A DNA stretch of 7,136 nucleotides from Gemmatimonadota bacterium (lineage in GTDB: Bacteria; Gemmatimonadota; Gemmatimonadetes; Longimicrobiales; Gaopeijiaceae), in NCBI GenBank assembly GCA_015492755.1, contig WGEM01000117.1, forward strand, positions 1-7,136, in the 5' to 3' direction. Made by a program: the position numbers and the translations under genes. Below the pieces are notes generated by a model, which worked only from the letters and a program-made list of their open reading frames with translations, had not been told where the DNA came from and made no database searches. How positions within the stretch are numbered: the first letter of the stretch is position 1; each line of letters opens with the position of its first letter. Of this stretch, positions 1 to 5,824 are shown in pieces.

Positions 1-629
1 CCTCCCCCTCCGGCCCCGCCTTCGTGCGCGTCCTCGCTGGCATGTTCCTCTACCGCGAAGCCGTTCGTCACGTACCCGTTCAGGCCAAGTTGCCACGAAC
101 CGCTGCGGAAGCTGGCGCGTGCCATGACACCGACATCTGACGGAGTGGCGAGGATGGGCGCCGCGCCGAAGCCGGTCTCATGGTGTCCGAAGATCGGGGG
201 CATGGTGGCCATCTTGTTGATCCACGTCGGGTGCAGGCGTTCACCGAACACGCCGAATGGGAGGAGGAACTTGCCCGCCACCACCGTCAGGTTATCTGAT
301 ACCATGATGTCGGCCTGGGCGTACTCCAGTTGCGTTTCAGTAATGCCCTCTTCGAGTCCAAACTCGAGCTCGGCCTCGAAAAGGATCCGGTCCTGGAACT
401 GAAACAGGAACAGAGGATTCACGCTGGCCTGAAAGGCGCTGGGGACACGGTTCGGACCGTCATTAGGCCGGTATGCGTGGCCCACCGTACCGTAGCCGCT
501 GATCACCACGGCGTTCGTGGGCGCGATACGGTCGGCTCCCCGCACCTGGGCGGCGGCAGGCCCGCGCACGCCCATCAACAGCAGGAGCGCGGCAGCACCG
601 GTGAATCCGCGCATCGTTCTCACTGTCAT
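1..629 (-). CDS. Outer-membrane porin-like beta-barrel protein, N-terminal part (3' end cut by window edge)
   Basis: The reading frame opens with ATG at 629 and stays open for 209 codons to the window edge, so the C-terminus is missing. Residues 1-27 look like a Sec signal peptide: basic start (R4, R7), hydrophobic core around residues 11-22 (AAALLLL), and an AAA|Q cleavage site near residue 27. The mature part has alternating polar/hydrophobic strands with aromatic ends (LFLFQFQDRILFEAELEFGL, about residues 73-92), then the stretch KFLLPFGVFGERLHPTWI (120-137), which resembles the strand-turn-strand region of porin-like proteins reported as phosphate-selective porin O/P-like or generic outer-membrane barrels. 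The end is rich in His, Glu, Asp and Gly (194-209), probably a surface loop. A strong ribosome site lies 7 bases upstream. Its third-position G/C (about 77% by hand count) is clearly lower than that of its neighbours. The substrate cannot be told from this part. Barrel assignment is fairly sure; the exact family is not. Confidence 0.8.
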   Translation of the reverse strand, partial: MTVRTMRGFTGAAALLLLMGVRGPAAAQVRGADRIAPTNAVVISGYGTVGHAYRPNDGPNRVPSAFQASVNPLFLFQFQDRILFEAELEFGLEEGITETQLEYAQADIMVSDNLTVVAGKFLLPFGVFGERLHPTWINKMATMPPIFGHHETGFGAAPILATPSDVGVMARASFRSGSWQLGLNGYVTNGFAVEEHASEDAHEGGAGGG

Positions 630-636
630 GATCCGT

Positions 637-642
637 CTCCTT
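637..642 (-). promoter_or_regulatory. Ribosome binding site of the porin-like gene
   Basis: On the minus strand this reads AAGGAG, 7 bases before the ATG at 629. It is the strongest Shine-Dalgarno match in the window and fixes the start at 629 rather than at the next in-frame ATG (codon 6). Confidence 0.8.
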
Positions 643-650
643 GTAGCGGA

Positions 651-697
651 CGTCCTGACTCGAAGAAGAAGCTACGTCATGACTCGACGAGGAGCTA
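651..697. repeat. Two-copy tandem repeat (24 and 23 bp) upstream of the porin-like gene
   Basis: Copy 1 spans 651-674 and copy 2 spans 675-697, directly abutting. Both share CGTC, then TGACTCGA, then a purine-rich stretch ending in GAAGCTA or GAGCTA. They differ by three substitutions and one missing base. Copy 2 contains the 8-bp palindrome GTCATGAC (676-683). Relative to the porin ATG the repeats lie about 22 to 68 bases upstream, in the leader or core promoter, where a paired regulator-binding site or a duplicated leader element would be plausible. Function is inference. Confidence 0.6.
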
Positions 698-792
698 AGA
701 TGAGACCACCGGGCGGCACACATCTGCCGGGAAGGAGCCGTTCCTGCGGGTGGGAGCGCGTGCCATTCCCATGTGGGGAGAGTCCTCAAGCG

Positions 793-810
793 GATGAAGC
801 GATCTTCATC
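793..810. repeat. Perfect 7-bp inverted repeat with 4-base spacer
   Basis: The arms are GATGAAG (793-799) and CTTCATC (804-810), separated by CGAT. It lies near the middle of the divergent intergenic region, about 164 bases before the porin start and 150 before the HD hydrolase start. The stem is only moderately GC-rich and has no T-run after it on either strand, so an operator for a dimeric regulator is more plausible than a terminator. No regulator gene is in the window. Confidence 0.5.
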
Positions 811-950
811 TGAGACCCGCATCTGAGCCCTGGACGCCGTGGGAGGCTGAGGATCGCCAGGATCATGGACAGGCCGGACAGGCACGCGAGGCGCCCGCTT
901 GCCGCGCGGCCGGGCGGCCGGATAGGATGATGCCCCGGACCCCACCCCCC

Positions 951-954
951 GGAG
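951..954 (+). promoter_or_regulatory. Ribosome binding site of the HD hydrolase gene
   Basis: GGAG lies 5 bases before the ATG at 960. It supports that start over the ATG codons at 927 and 930, which would add a proline-rich tail (PRTPPPGAP) unlike the family. Confidence 0.6.
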
Positions 955-959
955 CGCCC

Positions 960-1571
960 ATGCCCGACGATCGTCTTCAGCGCCAGATCGCCTTCGCCGC
1001 CGAAGTCGACCGCCTGAAGCTGGTGGAGCGCCGTACCTCCGTCATCGGGGGCGCCCGGCTGGAGAACAGCGCCGAGCACTCCTGGCACGTGGCGCTCCTC
1101 TGTCGAGTGTTCGCGGAATACGCGCCGGAGGGCGCCGACATCCAGCAGGCGACGTGGATGCTCCTCCTGCACGACGTGGTGGAGGTGGACGCGGGCGACA
1201 CCTTCGCCTTCGACGAGGCGGGGTACGAAGACAAGGAAGAGCGGGAACGCCGGGCGGCGGAGCGGATCTTCGGCCTGCTCCCCGACGACCAGCGCGCCGA
1301 GGCGATGGCGCTCTGGGAGGAGTTCGAGGAGGGCGCAACCCCCACCGCGCGGTACGCCAACGCGCTGGATCGCTTCCAGGGGCTCCTCCAGAACCGGGGC
1401 AACGGCGGCGGGACCTGGCTGGAGCACGGAGTGGCGCGGGAGCGTGTCATCGAGCGCATGCGCCCCATCGAAACAGCGGTGCCGAAGCTCTGGCCGGTGG
1501 TCCTCGCCACCATCGACGAGGTCTTTTCCGCCCCGCGCCCGTCACGCGGACCGGGGTCCACCGTATATTGA
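960..1571 (+). CDS. HD-domain phosphohydrolase (HD_3 family, YfbR/HDDC2-like)
   Basis: This 203-residue protein is a metal-dependent phosphohydrolase of the HD superfamily, most like the HD_3 group whose characterised relatives (YfbR, HDDC2) remove phosphate from deoxynucleoside 5'-monophosphates. The expected residues are visible: NSAEHSWH (36-43, with H40 as first metal ligand), LLHDVVEVDAGD (69-80, with the HD pair at 71-72, plus E75 and D80), and a late aspartate in ANALDRF (D137) that completes the metal site. The conserved LLPDDQ (106-111) and LWEEFEE (118-124) segments are typical of the group. Its length is normal and there is no signal peptide, so it should be cytoplasmic. The start at 960 was chosen from the upstream GGAG and the family N-terminus. 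The gene ends 35 bases before the protease gene. The family call is firm; the nucleotide substrate is inferred from relatives and could differ. Confidence 0.9.
   Translation: MPDDRLQRQIAFAAEVDRLKLVERRTSVIGGARLENSAEHSWHVALLCRVFAEYAPEGADIQQATWMLLLHDVVEVDAGDTFAFDEAGYEDKEERERRAAERIFGLLPDDQRAEAMALWEEFEEGATPTARYANALDRFQGLLQNRGNGGGTWLEHGVARERVIERMRPIETAVPKLWPVVLATIDEVFSAPRPSRGPGSTVY
1564..1569 (+). promoter_or_regulatory. Possible -10 promoter element for the protease/lipoprotein genes
   Basis: TATATT, a 5 of 6 match to TATAAT, stands out as the only A/T-rich hexamer in very GC-rich surroundings and lies 38 bases before the protease ATG. It overlaps the stop codon of the HD gene. The region about 17 bases upstream (near 1541, GTCACG) matches a -35 element only weakly, so this is a tentative call. 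Confidence 0.35.
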
Positions 1572-1606
1572 GCGCCCGCAACCCTCCCTCCGATCTTTTT
1601 CGCGCC

Positions 1607-3802
1607 ATGACGCCTCTCCGCGCCTCGATCCTCCGCATCCTCCGGGCGGGCCTTGTGGCCTACGCCCTCGGCGCCCCGGTGTTCCTGGCATCCTGCGGGG
1701 GCTCGGAGGCGGCGGCACCGGAAGAGCCCCGTCCCGCCGTCGTCCAGGTGACCCCGTCCGAAGTCACGCTCACCTTTCTCGGCCAGACCCGCACGCTGAC
1801 GGTCCTGGTGCTGGACCAGTCCGGTTCGCGCTTCAACGGGACGGTCACCTGGGCGTCGGACGATCCGTCCGTGGCCACGGTCTCCGACCAGGGTGTGGTG
1901 ACGGCGGTGGGGAGCGGGACCACTACGGTGCGGGCCTCTGTCGGCGGTGTCAGCGGGGCCGCCACCGTCATCGTCCGGCAGGAGGTGGCGTTGTTGCAGG
2001 TGGTGTCGGGCGATGCGCAGGAGGCCATCGCCGGCGAGACGCTGAGCACACCCATCGTGGTGCGCGCCACCGATCAGGGCGGCACGCCGGTGGTGGGTGA
2101 CACCATCACCTTCACCCCGTCCTCCGGCACGGTGGATCCCCCGTCGGACGCCACCGATGCGAACGGAGAGGCGTCCACCGTGTGGACGCTGGGCTCGGAG
2201 ATCGGCCCGCAGACGCTCCAGGTGGAGGCGTCCAACGGTGTGACCCTCCAGATCTCGGCAAAGAGCCTCTCCCCGGTGCCCACGCCGGATCTGGTGACCG
2301 GGGGCACGCTGGTCTTCAGCCGGACGGATCCCACGTCGCTGGAGCCGGTGGGCGTCCAGGTATCCGTGCGAAACGACGGCAACGGCTCCACCGGCGTGGC
2401 CTTCCGCGTGGCGCTGAGGGTGGACGGTGCCGAGGCGGCGTCCGAGACGGTGGGTCCGCTGGACCCGGATGCGTCCGCGACGGTGAACTTCACGGTGGGC
2501 CCCTTCGGCGCCGGCGCCCACACCTTCACGCTGGAAGTGGACGCGGACGGTGCGGTCTCGGAGACGGACGAGACCAACAATCAGGTCTCTCGCTCCATCA
2601 CCGTGCTGGAGCAGAAGCTGGTGCAGGTGGGGGCTCCCATCACTGATCTCTCGGCGCCGGTGGACGCCGAGCTCCTCTTCCGGCTGGACATTCAGCCCGG
2701 CGCGGCGTCCAACCTCACCATCGAGGTGACGGGGCCCAACACCAACGACGTGGATCTCTTCGTGGAGGGCGGGGAACGGCCTGCCTCGCGGGAGCAGTAC
2801 GACGACTGTCAGAGCACCACGCCCACCTCCGACGAGCGCTGCCAGATCGCGCCCATCAACGACTCCACCTATCACATCCTCCTGCACGCCTTCACCGCCT
2901 TCTCAGGCGTGTCCATGACGCTCACGCTGGGCGGTGAGGTGCTGCCGTTCAACATCGAACTGGTGTTCGTGGACAACGGCACCCAGGCGCAGGACGACGC
3001 GGTCCGGCAGGCGGCACAGCGCTGGGAGTCGTTCATCACGCTGGACGTGCCCGACGTGGACTTCTCCACCAACCCCTTCCCGGGGAGCCAGTGCGCGCAG
3101 GGCCAGCCTCTGGTGACGGACACGGTGGACGACGTCCGCATCTACGTCCGCATCGAAGACATCGACGGCCCGGGCGGCACGCTGGCCCAGGCAGGCCCGT
3201 GCACCACGCGGGGACTCACCCACATCCCCATCCTGGGGTCCATGCGCTTCGATTCGGCGGATGTGGCTCAACTGGAGCAGGCCGGCGCACTGGTGAGCGT
3301 GGTGATGCATGAGATGGGGCACGTCCTGGGTTTCGGGACCATCTGGGCGGCGAAGGGCCTCCTGAAGAACCCGTCGCTCCCCAACAACCCCGGCGCCGAC
3401 ACCCACTTCCCCGGTCCGCTGGCCATCCAGGCGTTCGACGACGCCGGGGGCACGAACTACACCGGGGGCGCCAAGGTGCCGGTGGAGAACGTGCTGGGCG
3501 AGGGCTCCGGCGACTCGCACTGGCGGGAGTCGGTGCTGGGCGTGGAGCTCATGACGCCCCAGTTCAACTCCGGCGTCACCAACCCCATGAGCGCCATCTC
3601 CGTTCAGTCGATGGGGGATCTCGGCTACACGGTGGACGCCTCGGGGGCGGATCCCTACCAGGGCTCCTTCTCCTCACCCGACCGCGCGGCACGGAGCGCC
3701 CTGGCCCGGGGGCCGGTGATCGACCTGAGCAACGACGTGCGGCGCGGACCCATCTGGGTGGTGGACGCCAAGGGACGCGTCCTGGAGGTCATCCACCGAT
3801 GA
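1607..3802 (+). CDS. Multidomain lipoprotein metalloprotease (Ig-like / CARDB / PPC-like / leishmanolysin M8-type)
   Basis: A 731-residue envelope protein likely to cleave proteins or peptides outside the cytoplasm. The N-terminus has a lipoprotein signal with lipobox LASC|G (C30), followed by an Ala/Glu/Pro linker. Domains in order: bacterial Ig-like group 2 (about 45-125, with WASDDPSVATVS and GTTTVRAS), a second Ig-like domain of the invasin/Big_1 style (about 126-218, with DANGEAST), a CARDB-like domain (about 226-333, with VSVRNDGNGS and DETNNQ), a PPC-like beta domain (about 336-441), then the catalytic domain (about 448-680). The zinc site is HEMGHVLGFG (H568, E569, H572), with the third ligand probably H638 in DSHWRESV and a Met-turn M649 in ELMTP. 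The long gap between H572 and H638 is the leishmanolysin (M8) arrangement. Cys pairs C401/C412 and C496/C532 may be disulfides. The ATG at 1607 starts the signal peptide; no clear Shine-Dalgarno precedes it. Its stop overlaps the next gene's start. The substrate is unknown. Confidence 0.88.
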   Translation: MTPLRASILRILRAGLVAYALGAPVFLASCGGSEAAAPEEPRPAVVQVTPSEVTLTFLGQTRTLTVLVLDQSGSRFNGTVTWASDDPSVATVSDQGVVTAVGSGTTTVRASVGGVSGAATVIVRQEVALLQVVSGDAQEAIAGETLSTPIVVRATDQGGTPVVGDTITFTPSSGTVDPPSDATDANGEASTVWTLGSEIGPQTLQVEASNGVTLQISAKSLSPVPTPDLVTGGTLVFSRTDPTSLEPVGVQVSVRNDGNGSTGVAFRVALRVDGAEAASETVGPLDPDASATVNFTVGPFGAGAHTFTLEVDADGAVSETDETNNQVSRSITVLEQKLVQVGAPITDLSAPVDAELLFRLDIQPGAASNLTIEVTGPNTNDVDLFVEGGERPASREQYDDCQSTTPTSDERCQIAPINDSTYHILLHAFTAFSGVSMTLTLGGEVLPFNIELVFVDNGTQAQDDAVRQAAQRWESFITLDVPDVDFSTNPFPGSQCAQGQPLVTDTVDDVRIYVRIEDIDGPGGTLAQAGPCTTRGLTHIPILGSMRFDSADVAQLEQAGALVSVVMHEMGHVLGFGTIWAAKGLLKNPSLPNNPGADTHFPGPLAIQAFDDAGGTNYTGGAKVPVENVLGEGSGDSHWRESVLGVELMTPQFNSGVTNPMSAISVQSMGDLGYTVDASGADPYQGSFSSPDRAARSALARGPVIDLSNDVRRGPIWVVDAKGRVLEVIHR

Positions 3803-4440
3803 GCAGGCTCGGGATCGTCCTGGGATGCGCGCTCGTCCTTGCCGGGTGCGGCGGCGGATCGGAGGGGCACGCCGCCTCGGAGGCGACCGAGCACGCGCCG
3901 GCGCCCGATGCGGCGGCGGACGCCGCGGGGGAAGCCGCCCATCCCCTCGCCGGCCTGGATCCGTGCGTGGCCCCGGAGGAACCTCTCGTTGCCGGGGTGA
4001 CGCTGGAGGGCGGGGCGGGTCGGTACCGGGTGCTGATGGTGCGTACCACCGAGCCGGTGGACTCGGTGACGGGATCGATGGAGCTCTCCGATCCTCCGGT
4101 GGGCTTCGAGCGATACCGGGACATGTCGGTGCCCTTGATGGGGTGGGCGGATCTGCCGCTGGATTCCGTGGGCGCGCACGTGACGGGACGTGTGGACATC
4201 GCCGATCCGTCGGCGCCGGGCGTGCTGGTGCTAGAGACGGAAGGCGAGGGCGTCCCGCCCCGGATTCTGGTGCGCTTCGGTGCCGAGGCGAACCGCCGCG
4301 ACGTGGCGAACTTCGAGGGTGGATACACGGTCTGGGAGGTACGCGACGTGGGGCCCGGGGGCTTCCGCGGCGTCTGGCGCAGCGGAGTACGTGGGCCGGA
4401 GATCTCGGGGTACTTCTGTGCGGTGCGGGTGAAGGGATAG
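3799..4440 (+). CDS. Small lipoprotein of unknown function, translationally coupled to the M8-type protease
   Basis: A 213-residue protein I do not recognise as a named family. Residues 1-17 form a lipoprotein signal with lipobox LAGC (C17), followed by GGGS and an Ala/Glu/His-rich, probably disordered linker to about residue 50. The rest looks like a compact all-beta domain with many short Val/Leu/Gly strands. Two cysteines at its ends (C56 in DPCVAPEE and C207 in GYFCAVRV) could form a disulfide that closes the domain. The C-terminal stretch with GVWRSGVRGPEISGYF (191-206) suggests a beta-hairpin. The ATG overlaps the protease stop as ATGA, with GGAGG 10 bases upstream (3784-3788), so the two are likely made together. 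A role as partner, inhibitor or anchor of the protease is inference from this coupling. It is a real gene: signal peptide, codon use and start site all agree. Confidence 0.82.
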   Translation: MSRLGIVLGCALVLAGCGGGSEGHAASEATEHAPAPDAAADAAGEAAHPLAGLDPCVAPEEPLVAGVTLEGGAGRYRVLMVRTTEPVDSVTGSMELSDPPVGFERYRDMSVPLMGWADLPLDSVGAHVTGRVDIADPSAPGVLVLETEGEGVPPRILVRFGAEANRRDVANFEGGYTVWEVRDVGPGGFRGVWRSGVRGPEISGYFCAVRVKG

Positions 4441-4445
4441 CTTTC

Positions 4446-4466
4446 GGGCGCGCCACCGCGCGGCCC
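4446..4466 (+). terminator. GC-rich hairpin between the small lipoprotein and transporter genes (possible weak terminator)
   Basis: GGGCGCGC (4446-4453) can pair with GCGC (4458-4461) and GCCC (4463-4466), leaving a CACC loop and one bulged G. It begins 6 bases after the lipoprotein stop. There is no T-run, so it is at best an unusual or Rho-assisted terminator; it may also be a chance structure in GC-rich DNA. Confidence 0.3.
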
Positions 4467-4498
4467 TGACCTCGCTTCACCCCTCACCCTCACGCAGC

Positions 4499-5824
4499 GT
4501 GCGCCTCTCCCAGCGCGACATCGCCCGGTTCTGGGCGCCCCTGGCCGCCACGTGGCTCATGATGGCGGTGGAGGGCCCCTTCCTGGCCGCCGTCATCGCG
4601 CGGCTCCCCGACCCGAAGTTCAACCTGGCGGCCCACGGCGTGGCCTTCGCGCTGGCCATCGTCATCGAGGCGCCGGTGATCATGCTCATGAGCGCCGCCA
4701 CCTCGCTGGTGCGCGACCGCGTGAGCTTCCGGAAGCTCAGGACCTTCTCCCACGCCCTCAACGGCGGCGCCACGCTCCTCCTCATGGCGCTCCTGGTTCC
4801 GGGCGTCTACGACACCGTGGCACGTACCCTCATCGGGCTTCCCGACGAGGTGGCGAGGCTCACCTACGGCGCCCTCTGGTTCTTTCTCCCGTGGCCCGCC
4901 GCCATCGGGTACCGGCGCTTCCTGCAGGGTGTGCTGATCCGGTCCGGCCGCACCCGCCTGGTGGCATGGGGCACGGTGATCCGACTCGCCGCCATGTCTG
5001 CGGCGGCGCTGGGGGCGTTCTTCCTCCTGGCGCTGCCCGGCGCCTGGGTGGGTGCGTTGGCGCTCTCGGTGGGCGTCATCACGGAGGCGGTGGCGGCGCG
5101 CGTCATGGTGGGGCCCACCATGCGCGAGGTGCTCCGGACCGATCCCGATCCCGACGCGGAGGCCATGTCGTACCGGCGGATCGCGGCCTTCTACGTGCCG
5201 CTGGCGCTCACCTCCCTCATCGGCCTTACCGTGCAGCCGCTCCTCACCTTCTTCATGGGGCGGAGCGTGTATCCGGTGGAGTCGCTGGCGGTCTTCCCCG
5301 TGGTCCACGCGCTCTCCTTCTTCTTCCGGTCCATGGGATTGGCCTTCCAGGACACCGCCATCGCCCTCATGGGCGAGCGCTTCCAGCACGTGCCGCAGCT
5401 CCGCACCTTCGCGGTGACGCTGGCGGCGGCCACCACCGGGGCACTGGCGCTGGTGGCGCTCACGCCGCTTTCCCACGTGTGGTTCGTCACCATCTCCGGG
5501 CTCACTCCGGAGCTCACACGCTTCGCGCTGGTGGCGACGCGGGCGGTGGTGCCACTTCCGGCCCTCTCGGTGGCGCTCTCCTTCCAGCGCGCCGTCCTGG
5601 TGGAGGCGCGGCGCACGCGCTTCATCACCGTGGCCAGCGCCATCGAGGTGGGCACCATCGCCGTGCTCTTCATGGTGCTGGCGTGGGGACTGGACTGGGT
5701 GGGGGCGACGGCGGCGTTCACCGCCTTCCTGGGCGGACGCGTGGCGTCCAACCTGTACCTTTTCGCTCCGGTGTCCCGCACGCTGCACGCCGCCACGCCG
5801 CGCCTCCAGCGTCAGAGTCGCTGA
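4499..5824 (+). CDS. MATE-superfamily-like (Ank-like) integral membrane transporter
   Basis: A 441-residue inner-membrane protein with about 12 predicted hydrophobic helices. It has two halves that resemble each other: FWAPLAATWLM (11-21) against FYVPLALTSLI (231-241), and PAAIGYRRFLQGVLIRSGRT (133-152) against PALSVALSFQRAVLVEARRT (354-373). Such paired six-helix halves are the hallmark of the MATE/MOP flippase superfamily. The style (an early conserved VEGPF, and SFFFRSMGLAFQD at 273-285) reminds me of bacterial relatives of the progressive-ankylosis (ANKH) branch rather than of NorM-type drug pumps. The start is GTG at 4499; no ATG or GTG lies upstream in frame before the local non-coding stretch, and no Shine-Dalgarno is evident. 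It may share a transcript with the lipoprotein gene 58 bases upstream, unless the hairpin between them ends transcription. Its 3' end overlaps thrB. The transported substrate cannot be told. Confidence 0.78.
   Translation: MRLSQRDIARFWAPLAATWLMMAVEGPFLAAVIARLPDPKFNLAAHGVAFALAIVIEAPVIMLMSAATSLVRDRVSFRKLRTFSHALNGGATLLLMALLVPGVYDTVARTLIGLPDEVARLTYGALWFFLPWPAAIGYRRFLQGVLIRSGRTRLVAWGTVIRLAAMSAAALGAFFLLALPGAWVGALALSVGVITEAVAARVMVGPTMREVLRTDPDPDAEAMSYRRIAAFYVPLALTSLIGLTVQPLLTFFMGRSVYPVESLAVFPVVHALSFFFRSMGLAFQDTAIALMGERFQHVPQLRTFAVTLAAATTGALALVALTPLSHVWFVTISGLTPELTRFALVATRAVVPLPALSVALSFQRAVLVEARRTRFITVASAIEVGTIAVLFMVLAWGLDWVGATAAFTAFLGGRVASNLYLFAPVSRTLHAATPRLQRQSR

Larger units (their letters stand above)
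630..959. other. Divergent intergenic region between porin-like gene and HD hydrolase gene
   Basis: This 330-base stretch separates two genes that point away from each other, so it must hold the promoters and leaders of both. No convincing gene lies in it: the open frames that cross it begin or end inside the flanking genes and have arginine/proline/serine-rich translations typical of GC-rich noise. It contains a 24/23-bp tandem repeat next to the porin start and a perfect 7-bp inverted repeat in its middle. I could not find a -35/-10 pair good enough to call on either strand, and I did not recognise a riboswitch or small RNA. Confidence 0.7.

Noticed and set aside
714..729. Small hairpin CGGCA/TGCCG in the divergent region
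   Set aside because: A 5-bp stem with a 6-base loop is expected by chance in DNA of this composition.
743..775. A possible sigma-54 promoter (TGGCAC on the minus strand) upstream of the porin gene
   Set aside because: The -24-like part is present, but the required GC of the -12 element is missing at the right spacing.
921..930. TAGGAT-like -10 element before the HD hydrolase
   Set aside because: Only 4 of 6 positions match and there is no plausible -35 element upstream in the GC-rich sequence.
927..959. Earlier start codons for the HD hydrolase at 927 and 930
   Set aside because: They add a proline-rich tail unlike the family and have no Shine-Dalgarno, while GGAG precedes the ATG at 960.
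1154..1606. An upstream extension of the protease frame by 151 codons
   Set aside because: This part overlaps the HD hydrolase in another frame and lacks any domain, whereas the lipoprotein signal begins exactly at the ATG at 1607.
977..2887. A 636-residue minus-strand open frame across the HD and protease genes
   Set aside because: It lies antisense to two genes with clear motifs, and its translation is rich in Arg/His/Gly with no recognisable domain. Long antisense frames are common in very GC-rich DNA.
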